Of a DNA stretch of 64,000 nt, positions 53,691 to 61,173 are shown piece by piece. The notes under the pieces are model-generated. The model had not been told where the DNA came from. It saw nothing but the letters and a program-made list of their open reading frames with translations, and searched no databases. The translations under genes and the position numbers were made by a program. The stretch is taken from the NCBI GenBank assembly GCA_040360365.1, contig CP136412.1, one strand, 5' to 3'. Numbering within the stretch: the first letter of the stretch is position 1; each line of letters starts with the position of its first letter. The stretch comes from Arcanobacterium_A hippocoleae_A (GTDB lineage Bacteria > Actinomycetota > Actinomycetes > Actinomycetales > Actinomycetaceae).

Positions 53691-53712
53691 AATCTTTTCT
53701 TCTTTCTACTTG

Positions 53713-54849
53713 TTACTTGTTTGTTTGAAAATCGGTGGCCGCGCTCACCAGGTCGAGCGCTGGCCGTTTGTCGGATGCAGGAACCAGGGTGGGTTTGCCT
53801 GCAGGTTTGGTCACGAGATCGCCAAGAATCTCGTTGAAGGCGGGTTTACCCATCAGCTTTTCCATTGCTGTAAGAGTGATGAGCTTGCGGTCATAGATGT
53901 CCCTATAGCCCGCCGCTTCAGCCGCCGCAGCCACGTCGGTTTCGGAGGTGTATTTGCGTACCGAGCGACCTGCGACGAGCTTGAAGCCCTCAAAGACCAC
54001 GCCCTGGTTGACGGCTTTCGACAGGGCGTAGGCTTCCACGTCGGATGCCCAGGACTTCAGATTCGGAATCTTCGCTAGTACGTCAGCGATCTCCGCATCA
54101 CTCAGTTCTGCTGGTGGGGCGAACTCGAGCTTGGCCAGCGCAAGATTGGCTTCTGCTCTTGCCCGGCAGGTGGGAGTGAGCTTGCAGAACTGACACCACG
54201 ACCCCGGACAAAACTCACCCTTACCTGCAGCGGCGAGCTTGGCTTTAGGTTTGACCTCTGCTTCAGCCCACTGTTCGAGCTCGGCAACAGAAATTTCCCA
54301 GGTGTCGACGTTCGCCCGGCGTGGCTGGTAGATCGTGACTGCTACGCGCTCGATGTCGTACAGGCTCCCGAAGGCGTGAAGCGCTCCGAGCGCATACAAC
54401 ATCAACTGCGGATTGTTCGCGGCCTCGACGAGGACGCCTTGCCCGTACTTCAGATCAATGATCTGCAGTACGGGTTCGGCGATGATGACGCAGTCCCCGG
54501 TGCCAAAACCTCCCGGCACAATGTGGCTAAAATCCAGGCGCTGCTCGATCAGCACCTGCGGATCACCACAGGTTTGCTCTGCCAACGAGATGTGTTCTTG
54601 GACGTAAGCTACGTAGTCGTCGGTCAGGTGTTCCATCTCGGTATCGATCCAGGTCGAAACTGGACGTTTCGAGCGCTGCTTGAGAGCCCTGCGGAGTTTG
54701 TGCTCAGCCAGTGCGTGAGCGGCGGTGCCCTGCTCGGCCGCAGCAGACGTGGATTCTGGCTCATCGGATTCCAGGCGGGCGGAGGGCGTGCAGTTAAGCC
54801 ACCTGTGAGCACCAGAAGCTGAGAGGAGTGCGTGATCAGACGGTGCCAT
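53713..54849 (-). CDS. DUF2800 PD-(D/E)XK exonuclease
   Basis: 378 residues from ATG 54849 (MAPSDHALLSASGAHRWLNC). RecB-like motifs: AAEQGTAAHALAEHKLRRAL (motif I), GFGTGDCVIIAEPVLQIIDL (D of PD), KYGQGVLVEAANNPQLMLYA (DxK and Q). The Cys cluster CPGSWCQFCKLTPTCRARAE suggests an iron-sulfur site as in Cas4/AddB-type nucleases. It works with the DUF2815 protein in phage recombination. Confidence 0.9.
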   Translation of the reverse strand: MAPSDHALLSASGAHRWLNCTPSARLESDEPESTSAAAEQGTAAHALAEHKLRRALKQRSKRPVSTWIDTEMEHLTDDYVAYVQEHISLAEQTCGDPQVLIEQRLDFSHIVPGGFGTGDCVIIAEPVLQIIDLKYGQGVLVEAANNPQLMLYALGALHAFGSLYDIERVAVTIYQPRRANVDTWEISVAELEQWAEAEVKPKAKLAAAGKGEFCPGSWCQFCKLTPTCRARAEANLALAKLEFAPPAELSDAEIADVLAKIPNLKSWASDVEAYALSKAVNQGVVFEGFKLVAGRSVRKYTSETDVAAAAEAAGYRDIYDRKLITLTAMEKLMGKPAFNEILGDLVTKPAGKPTLVPASDKRPALDLVSAATDFQTNK

Positions 54850-55249
54850 CAGCAATCTCCTTCGCCCGATCCAGAAGCCAGCCGAACTTCGACGGATCCA
54901 CCGCCGAGAGCTTGTCCTCACCAGCCTCGACGATCAGCTCACGAACCTTCGCGGTGTGGCCTTGCGCTGAGAGCTCGGAAAGAAAAGCACGTACTTCATC
55001 GAGCGTCACTACCGGTTCAGGTTCAACCTCTGGCTCGTCCGCGAGTAGTTCTGGCTGGCTGTGCACAGCTGGGATGGTTTCGAAGGGTTCCTTGATCTGC
55101 AGGGCAAGCTCTGGGCGTTCACCAGGCATTCCTGCGTGGTCTTCGAAACTCTCCTCAACGATCTGCTGAGCCCGCGCAAGCAAATCAGCGAGCGATCTCA
55201 TCGTCTGGTTCCCATCACGAATAAAGGAGTTAATTTCTGGCATAATCAT
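54836..55249 (-). CDS. Phage replication-module protein of unknown function
   Basis: 137 residues, acidic and helical (MRSLADLLARAQQIVEESFE; LDEVRAFLSELSAQGHTAKV). The last part, LSAVDPSKFGWLLDRAKEI, recalls the helical C-terminal domain of phage rIIB/LysM-associated proteins, but this is weak. Coupled by 4-base overlap to the upstream gene. Confidence 0.6.
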   Translation of the reverse strand: MIMPEINSFIRDGNQTMRSLADLLARAQQIVEESFEDHAGMPGERPELALQIKEPFETIPAVHSQPELLADEPEVEPEPVVTLDEVRAFLSELSAQGHTAKVRELIVEAGEDKLSAVDPSKFGWLLDRAKEIADGTV

Positions 55250-55482
55250 TTGGATTCACCCGCCTTGAGAGCATAGGCCAGGGCCATGAGGTCGTCATCG
55301 GTGTTTTCGGTGATGTCGATCTGCTTGACCGAATCACCAGGGACAAGGATCATGACTTTGCGCGGGGTGCCAAGCAGTAGGCGCATGAGCCGTTCACGCA
55401 GCGTCACATTCTTGGTGGCGACGATTCCGGGGTCGTCAGGGATATGCCGGGCGATATGAAGCTTGAGACTATGTCGAGCCAT
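55246..55482 (-). CDS. Small phage protein (DUF, replication module)
   Basis: 78 residues, basic N-terminus and acidic C-terminus (ARHSLKLHIARHIPDDPGIV, KVMILVPGDSVKQIDITENT). Homologues occur before DUF2800 modules; no function known. ATG at 55482 follows AGGTAAG. Confidence 0.6.
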   Translation of the reverse strand: MARHSLKLHIARHIPDDPGIVATKNVTLRERLMRLLLGTPRKVMILVPGDSVKQIDITENTDDDLMALAYALKAGESK

Positions 55483-55487
55483 CGGGC

Positions 55488-56177
55488 TTACCTTTCTTCC
55501 TCATTTGCGGGAGTAGCCCGGTTGGCTTCTCCCTTCACCCCACTGCCGACACCGCCCGAAGTGTTAAATCGGGCATCCTCAACCGCCTGACGGATCAGCG
55601 GTTTCACCTCTGCCACCAGCTGCGATACCCGAGCACGGGTCAACCCCATATCGCGCGCCACCTGCGCCTGATTGAACTTGTCGGTTGCAAGAAGGCGCGT
55701 CATCACCTCACGATGCTGCGAATCCAAACCAGCGATGACGCCACGCATCACCTTGAGCTCACGGGCGCGCTGGACACTGTCCTCGCGTTCAATAACCTGA
55801 TCCTCGGCGCTGATACCCGGCGAAGCAGGGTCAAGATCGATCTCGAGCATCTGCTCATACGAAAACGGTGCGTTGTTCGGCAGACGGCATCCACGTCGAG
55901 GAGCGCACCCAGCCCCGCACGTGCATTTCTTCTTACCCTTGCCGCGATCGGCGCGAACCGCCTTATGTGTGGCAGCTTCTTCTGCGTTCCACAACTCGTC
56001 GAGAATCTTCTGCGGTGTGCGGGGCTTGACCTGATCGAGCGGAACACCAGTAGCTGCGGCGCGTTGCTGCCGGTCGGTAGCGATCATGAGAGCGAACTCG
56101 CCAGGGTCGATGTCGAAAGTGTCAGTGATGGACTCGTTCTTGTTGTTGTCGGCTTCGCGCTTGAAGGTGACCTTCAT
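55488..56177 (-). CDS. Sigma-70-like regulator with Cys-rich segment
   Basis: About 229 residues from ATG 56177 (MKVTFKREADNNKNESITDT). The C-terminal half is sigma region 3/4-like: RGVIAGLDSQHREVMTRLLA, KFNQAQVARDMGLTRARVSQ. A middle KKCTCGAGCAPRRGCRLP segment may bind metal. The last 20 residues are encoded by a copy of the dispersed repeat (FNTSGGVGSGVK). It heads the early operon and may switch on replication genes. Confidence 0.75.
   Translation of the reverse strand: MKVTFKREADNNKNESITDTFDIDPGEFALMIATDRQQRAAATGVPLDQVKPRTPQKILDELWNAEEAATHKAVRADRGKGKKKCTCGAGCAPRRGCRLPNNAPFSYEQMLEIDLDPASPGISAEDQVIEREDSVQRARELKVMRGVIAGLDSQHREVMTRLLATDKFNQAQVARDMGLTRARVSQLVAEVKPLIRQAVEDARFNTSGGVGSGVKGEANRATPANEEER
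55534..55570. repeat. Dispersed 37-bp repeat, copy 3 (inside coding sequence)
   Basis: TTCACCCCACTGCCGAC, ACCG, CCCGAAGTGTTAAATC. Here it lies inside the end of the sigma-like gene and is translated as FNTSGGVGSGVK. From 56178 to about 56480 there is no convincing gene; this is the likely right edge of the prophage. Confidence 0.75.
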
Positions 56178-56486
56178 CGAAGGATCTCCATTTCTCCGGG
56201 AATCCCGGTGAATTGGAGACCTGATCTGTTTTTGGCTCAGATCACTGGTGAGAACTGCTAGGAAGACGACAAAGGCGAGCCACCCCACCCGTCCCTCAGC
56301 AAAGAGGGGTTGGGTGAGGTGACCCGCCGAGCGCTCCCAGAGCAGGTCTCACTAGTGAATAAAGTTGTCTACAACCACAGCCAGCACTCGCCGTGGAGGT
56401 CGCCCACCCGCCAGATGAGCTCCCGAACAATCACGTTCAGGCTTGGAGAACGTCAGTGCCGGTGGCCACCAGCGCTACCGTCTCCA

Positions 56487-56523
56487 CCTGCTCTGGTGCG
56501 GGAATCACTCACACCAGAGCAGG
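56487..56523. terminator. Perfect 12-bp hairpin at the prophage/defence-island boundary
   Basis: CCTGCTCTGGTG (56487-56498) pairs with CACCAGAGCAGG (56512-56523). It stands after the stop of the 47-residue gene and may terminate it, or belong to the element boundary. Confidence 0.6.
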
Positions 56524-56534
56524 AGTGGTTGCGG

Positions 56535-56678
56535 CTACTTGCCCCGCTTAGATGGCCTGGCCTGCGCCAACGCCGACGCGGCAACAGACTTGGTCCGTTC
56601 CGATGAACGACCATCGGTCAGAATCTTCGACGCCTTGGACGCCACCTTCGCAGACGTATGCTTACGGTTCCTTCCCAT
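56535..56678 (-). CDS. Small basic mobile-element protein
   Basis: 47 residues: MGRNRKHTSAKVASKASKIL, TDGRSSERTKSVAASALAQA, ending KRGK. A perfect AGGAGGTG lies seven bases before the ATG. It resembles the short ASKASxxLxDGRSSKxxKSAAxSALxQ proteins that recur in genomic islands of many bacteria; their function is unknown. Divergent from the ABC-3C operon. Confidence 0.65.
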   Translation of the reverse strand: MGRNRKHTSAKVASKASKILTDGRSSERTKSVAASALAQARPSKRGK

Positions 56679-56808
56679 GTGCTTCACCTCCTCACAGATT
56701 CGGGCCAATAATTCTTCGCAACCGCGAGATAATTTCGGTAGAATGAGTGAGAGTTGTTGTTCTACTCAGTTAGCTCGCTGCCACTGCCAATGACGTTACG
56801 GAGCCACT

Positions 56809-56847
56809 TGAGACGAACTGAGACACGATTTGAGACAGGGCTAAGAC
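56809..56847 (+). promoter_or_regulatory. Four TGAGAC/TAAGAC direct repeats before the ABC-3C operon
   Basis: TGAGAC at 56809, 56819 and 56831 and TAAGAC at 56842, spaced 10-12 bases, so on one face of the helix. They end just before the GAGGAGG site of the effector gene. A binding array for a regulator, perhaps the XRE protein downstream, is plausible. Confidence 0.5.
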
Positions 56848-56859
56848 GAGGAGGTACTG

Positions 56860-58041
56860 GTGGAGTTCAAAGACTTCTTTAAGCTGCTGAGCTCGAACCT
56901 TGACCTTGGCTCCAACCGGGAAGATCGGATGCGTAACCTGTTGTCTCTGGTGTGTGAGGCAGACCCAGGTTTTGAAGGCGCTGAGGATGATCCGGTGATG
57001 GCCCCTCCGGCTGCGTCGTTGAACCACATCGCCTCCGGCAACAGGCCCTTCAACTCAGATATTGCAGAGCCGATCTTGCGCCACAATTTCGAGCCCTATG
57101 GACTTGTTGTGACGTTGCAGGAGCGTAGCCAGCCCCAGCTGGAACGCATGGCGGAGGCAATCCGCCCCTTTGAACCGTCAATCGCGTGGGATCGTGTCCC
57201 TGAATGGTGTGCTGATTACTTCACGCGAGTCTTAACTGCGGCGACAACGAACCAGCAACTGGTGGAGGATGCGCGAGAAAAAGTTCGGCGTATCCAAACG
57301 GTCGTAGCGCACAAGCGTTTGGGGCCTGCTTTGCAGATGGAAGCTGGGTCGACCTGCCCAGCCTTGAACTGCTTGAATCAGCTTCTTCAGGTCAATGATC
57401 AAGGCGTGGCAGTCCCGAGCTTTGAGGTGACCGTCATCGACCCCGCAAACGATCCGCGAGATCCTGCGAATCTGATCGCGCTGTGTCCCCATCATCATGC
57501 GATGCACACGGGCGCTAATCCACAAGCTGTCCAAGAGCTCAAGGCAATAAAGGATCGACTCGTTTCGCAGTTCAAATCTCGCCTGGCCATGTCTCCAGAA
57601 GGCATGGAGCAGTGGATACGGCAAGTGTTGGAGAAGATGGGCGGCGCTGGACAAGGCGATCTGTATCAACCGATCACAGAACCACTGGCGGTCGAAACAA
57701 AAATCCCAGATGACGTCATATTGCAGCAGGCTGTATTGGCACACGTCGCTGCGTGGTACGTCTTCATCGAATCGACGTTGAAACAGCTTGACTACAACGA
57801 CGGCTGGGATTTCGACGAAGTCCGGCACTCGATCAACTCTCAATACCGCAGACTCAAACGCCTTGGAATACCCCAGGACGACGTTTTCACTCAGCTTTCG
57901 CAATGGTTGCACACCACCACCGGTGGCAAACTCGTCGCGTGTCAGGCAGTGGTGTCCTACTTCATCCAAAAATGTGACGTGTTCGAAGCACCGTATCCGC
58001 CTGTCACCAGTGGGAAGGAGCCTCAGTATGCGCTTTCCTAA
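56860..58041 (+). CDS. ABC-three-component (ABC-3C) system effector with HNH-like domain
   Basis: 393 residues from GTG 56860 behind GAGGAGG. Residues about 160-220 show CPALNC and then DPRDPANLIALCPHHHAMHT, the zinc-and-Asn half of an HNH nuclease. The usual catalytic His just after the first strand is not evident: the segment reads FEVTVIDPAND where related effectors have A/V-H-I. The last 110 residues (LAHVAAWYVFIESTLKQLDY) look like the ABC-3C C-terminal domain. The middle-component and DUF2326 ATPase genes follow with overlaps, the defining order of ABC-3C conflict systems. Confidence 0.8.
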   Translation: MEFKDFFKLLSSNLDLGSNREDRMRNLLSLVCEADPGFEGAEDDPVMAPPAASLNHIASGNRPFNSDIAEPILRHNFEPYGLVVTLQERSQPQLERMAEAIRPFEPSIAWDRVPEWCADYFTRVLTAATTNQQLVEDAREKVRRIQTVVAHKRLGPALQMEAGSTCPALNCLNQLLQVNDQGVAVPSFEVTVIDPANDPRDPANLIALCPHHHAMHTGANPQAVQELKAIKDRLVSQFKSRLAMSPEGMEQWIRQVLEKMGGAGQGDLYQPITEPLAVETKIPDDVILQQAVLAHVAAWYVFIESTLKQLDYNDGWDFDEVRHSINSQYRRLKRLGIPQDDVFTQLSQWLHTTTGGKLVACQAVVSYFIQKCDVFEAPYPPVTSGKEPQYALS

Positions 58042-58249
58042 CAAGCTCTACCCGTTCGGCGAATCCACGCTCTCACTATTCGCGCCAATTCTGACCATCC
58101 TCGAAGCCGAACCCGTCAGCATCAGCGAGCTTCGCGTGCGGCTCGATAATCCTGCGATCGAGGACGTTCTCGATGCGCTCACTGCCTTGTTTGCTCTCAA
58201 ACAGATCAACGTCGACTCCACGACAGGGGTGATTGTCCGTGCTCGTTAG
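58028..58249 (+). CDS. ABC-3C middle component
   Basis: 73 residues starting ATG 58028 (MRFPNKLYPFGESTLSLFAP), overlapping the effector stop by 14 bases. A winged-helix-like body (ILTILEAEPVSISELRVRLD, VLDALTALFALKQINVD) is the usual ABC-3C middle component that links effector and ATPase. It overlaps the ATPase start. Confidence 0.82.
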   Translation: MRFPNKLYPFGESTLSLFAPILTILEAEPVSISELRVRLDNPAIEDVLDALTALFALKQINVDSTTGVIVRAR

Positions 58250-59942
58250 CGTCTGGTCAGACAAGTTCCGCAATAACGGTCAGGTTCGTCCACCGATCGT
58301 GTTCCATCCCGGATTGAACACGGTGCGTGGCGGGCAAAGCGCCCAAAACTCGATCGGTAAGTCCACCTTGCTGTTCATCGTGGACTACGCGTTCGGCGGT
58401 TCAACATTCGCAAAATCCAAAGCCGTCAGCGCGAAAGCTGAAGGTGCTCACACGATCTACTTCACCTTCCGCTTCAACGACGTGGACTATTACTTCTCGC
58501 GCACCACTAACGTGCCAGGGTTCGTCCAAACCTATGAGGATCCCGAATACAAGAACCCCGCTGAGCGGTGGGAGTTCGATGAATACGTAGGCTGGCTCAA
58601 ACGCCAATACGGATTGTCAGGCATGGATGCTTCCTTCCGGCAGATCATGACAAGATTTGCCCGCATCCAGCAAAAAGCACTGAGCAACGTTGAGACCCCA
58701 TTACAAGGCCCCGGCCGTGAACCAGTAGCCACTGGGCTGGCTGTGATGCGCCAGCTTTTCGGTGTCTATGACTACCTCAAAGAACTCGAACAAGCTCTCA
58801 CCACGGCAACGGAAAATCTCAAGGCCGTGCAAAGAACCCAAAAGATTGGTGTGTTCCAATCACAAAAACTGCGGTTGAAGAGGGAATACACGCAAGCGGT
58901 CAAGCACGTTCACCAACTCGAATCAGAACTCGACGCACACATCAAAGGCACCGATCAAGCAATGCTTGAACTCGACGTCGAGCACTCCGACCAGGCTGCA
59001 ACGATCAAGAGCCATCTGCACGGGCTACGAATTGCACGCGGCAGACTGAAAGCAAAAATTCAGCGCCTCACACAGTCCCTAAACGAAGATTTCCCCACCA
59101 TCACCGACCCAGACCTCGCACAACTACACGTATTCTTCCCCGACGCGGACCTCGAACGAATCGAAGACGTCCAACTCTTCCACCGAACTATCACCGAGAT
59201 CGTCTCCGACGAAGTAGAAGACCAGATCACCGCCTACCAGCAAGAACTGGGCTCGCTGACCACCTTCATCGGTGAGGCCGAACAACAGCTCCGAGATCTG
59301 AATGTGCCCATCCACGTCTCAGAGAAAGAACTGCGCCGCAACGCCGAAATCGGCGGGCAGCTTGCACTCGTCAAGGAACAAGTAGAAGCCTGGGAAGCAA
59401 CCCAAGACCTCAAATCAGAGAAGAAAGACGCTGAAGCCCGCCTGAATGAGACCCGTAAGAGCTACGACCGTGAGATCGAAACGAAACTCAACGCTGAGAT
59501 CGCACGCCTCGACCGCTTCATTCATGAAGGCTCAGGCGACTGGTACCCGCCAGTGTTCACATTCTCCGACACCGGCAAGAGCTACACCTACGGCTCCGAA
59601 GTTGACGATGGAACCGGCACAACCGGAAAGAACCTGATCCTGTTCGACCTAGCCATGCTGGAGCTGACCGCGCTGCCATACGTGATCCACGATCACCCGC
59701 TGCACCAAAGCATCGAAGACGCAACCGTCGGTCGAATCCTTGAGCTCTACCAGCGCTTCACCAACAAGCAGATATTCATCGCCTTCGATAAAGACGAGCA
59801 CTATGCAGAAGCGCCCGAAGTCAACACAATCGTCACCCAAACAGCAGTGATCGAACTAGGCAAAGAACACGAAGCACTCTACGGATGGACATGGAACAAG
59901 AAACCCAGCAGGAACCCCAAACAAGAGGAAGGCGCGCGATGA
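58239..59942 (+). CDS. ABC-3C ATPase (DUF2326, RecN/SMC-like)
   Basis: About 567 residues. The N-terminus reads LVSVWSDKFRNNG and FHPGLNTVRGGQ, then a Walker A NSIGKSTLLFIVDYAFGG. A long coiled coil (residues about 180-420) separates it from the C-terminal half (YGSEVDDGTGTTGKNLILFD, LPYVIHDHPLHQSIED: signature and Walker B region with H-D-H-P). GTG 58239 (overlapping the middle-component stop) is preferred to TTG 58233. It senses a signal and drives the effector in ABC-3C systems. Confidence 0.88.
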   Translation: MLVSVWSDKFRNNGQVRPPIVFHPGLNTVRGGQSAQNSIGKSTLLFIVDYAFGGSTFAKSKAVSAKAEGAHTIYFTFRFNDVDYYFSRTTNVPGFVQTYEDPEYKNPAERWEFDEYVGWLKRQYGLSGMDASFRQIMTRFARIQQKALSNVETPLQGPGREPVATGLAVMRQLFGVYDYLKELEQALTTATENLKAVQRTQKIGVFQSQKLRLKREYTQAVKHVHQLESELDAHIKGTDQAMLELDVEHSDQAATIKSHLHGLRIARGRLKAKIQRLTQSLNEDFPTITDPDLAQLHVFFPDADLERIEDVQLFHRTITEIVSDEVEDQITAYQQELGSLTTFIGEAEQQLRDLNVPIHVSEKELRRNAEIGGQLALVKEQVEAWEATQDLKSEKKDAEARLNETRKSYDREIETKLNAEIARLDRFIHEGSGDWYPPVFTFSDTGKSYTYGSEVDDGTGTTGKNLILFDLAMLELTALPYVIHDHPLHQSIEDATVGRILELYQRFTNKQIFIAFDKDEHYAEAPEVNTIVTQTAVIELGKEHEALYGWTWNKKPSRNPKQEEGAR

Positions 59943-60196
59943 AGATCAGCTACAAACCATTGTGGAAGCTCCTCATCGATAAAAGCATGAGGAAGCAAGA
60001 CCTGCAAGTCGCCGCCAAGATCAGCGCGGGTTCCATTGCGAAGCTTGGCAAAGATGAAAACATCACCACCGATGTCCTGATCAAGATCTGCAACGCTCTC
60101 GACTGCGACCTGTTCGACATCCTCGAAACCATCCCAACCAACAACATCCAGAACGTAACAGCACCTGAACAACAAGGAGAAGCGAATGGCCGCTAA
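59939..60196 (+). CDS. XRE-family regulator (YozG-like, Cro/CI HTH)
   Basis: 85 residues: MKISYKPLWKLLIDKSMRKQ, AKISAGSIAKLGKDENITTD, LIKICNALDCDLFDILETIP. A complete HTH_26-type domain. The ATG overlaps the ATPase stop (ATGA), and its own stop overlaps hsdM. It could control the ABC-3C operon, the type I system, or both. Confidence 0.88.
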   Translation: MKISYKPLWKLLIDKSMRKQDLQVAAKISAGSIAKLGKDENITTDVLIKICNALDCDLFDILETIPTNNIQNVTAPEQQGEANGR

Positions 60197-60866
60197 AAGT
60201 AAGAAAACCCTAGAACAAAAACTGTGGGACGCGGCCGACAAGCTTCGCGGCAACCAAGAGCCCTCAGAATACAAGCACGTCGTGTTGGGTCTGGTGTTCC
60301 TCAAGTATGTCTCTGACCGTTTCTAGGAACGTCGCGCAGCGCTCAAAGATGAACTACGCGAAGATGGCATCGACGAGGCCCAGTTCGAAGACTTCCTCGA
60401 AGACCGTGACGAATACGCGGGACACAACGTTTTCTGGGTACCTGAAGGAGCACGCTGGCACCATCTACAAGATCAAGCCAAGCAACCAGAGATCGGCCAG
60501 CTCATCGATGAAGCGATGCAGCTGATTGAACGGGAAAACCCGACGCTGCGAGGCGTCCTCCCACGCAACTACAGTCGCGAAGGTTTAGACAAGAAACGCC
60601 TCGGCGGGTTAGTCGATCTCATCGGCACAATCGGGTTCGGCTCGGACGCTGATCATGGTTCCGACGACGTGCTCGGCTCGGTCTACGAATACTTTCTCGG
60701 ACAGTTTGCAGGAAAAGAAACAGGTAAGGAAGGCGGAGCCTTCTACACGCCGCGTTCTGTCGTCCAAACGCTCGTGGAAATGCTGCAACCATTCGAAGGA
60801 CGTGTGCTGGAAACTAGCCGACCGGATTGGATACATTTCAGCGCTGGCTTTGCGCTTGTGGCCTGA
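60186..60866 (+). pseudogene. hsdM: Type I restriction-modification methylase subunit remnant
   Basis: The N-terminal HsdM domain is clear: KTLEQKLWDAADKLRGNQEP, YKHVVLGLVFLKYVSDRF. A TAG at 60324-60326 replaces the next codon (expected FEERR). The same frame continues as LEDRDEYAGHNVFWVPEGAR, GSVYEYFLGQFAGKETGKEG, GAFYTPRSVVQTLVEMLQPF, then family similarity ends near 60808, just before the SAM-binding D-P-x-x-G-S-G motif. The catalytic half, hsdS and hsdR are missing. Unlike the other breaks here this is a substitution plus a deletion, so a real pseudogene is likely. Confidence 0.88.
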
Positions 60867-61001
60867 CTGGTTTAAAATGAGAGGTAGTGGTTCAACTGAA
60901 GAGACCGGGTCGTGGCTTTTCTACGGACGACGGATATTCTCCGCGGGCTTTTGTCATTGCGGGCAGGTTTGTGGAAGCCGAGCTAGGAGAGTGATTGTTG
61001 A

Positions 61002-61169
61002 GTGAGTGACCTAGTTCCGAACCTGGAGGCTTTAGAGGCAGAGGTCATTGAGTCTGACAGGACCGATGACCTCAACAGTGTCCTCGCTGCCATCGGTGCA
61101 GCCAAAACCCCTGAGGACGCAGTTGCCGGAGTAGTAGCTGTCGTTGATGGCTGGGTAGATGGAGACTAA
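61002..61169 (+). CDS. 55-residue acidic protein preceding the zinc-hook ATPase
   Basis: GTG 61002 to TAA 61167-61169: SDLVPNLEALEAEVIESDRT, DDLNSVLAAIGAAKTPEDAV, AGVVAVVDGWVDGD. Acidic, probably helical. CTAGGAG lies about 15 bases before the GTG. It ends 4 bases before the preferred ATPase start, so the two are coupled. No family recognised. The 190 bases before it (60809-61001) contain no recognisable gene and are where hsdM similarity was lost. Confidence 0.6.
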   Translation: MSDLVPNLEALEAEVIESDRTDDLNSVLAAIGAAKTPEDAVAGVVAVVDGWVDGD

Positions 61170-61173
61170 GGAA

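Noticed and set aside
56310..56606. Plus-strand open frame at the prophage boundary
   Set aside because: It is antisense to the better supported 47-residue gene and crosses a perfect hairpin; Arg/Pro-rich composition suggests a shadow frame.
60655..61005. Open frame after the hsdM break
   Set aside because: It starts inside hsdM in a wrong frame and its later part has no recognisable family; may be debris from recombination.
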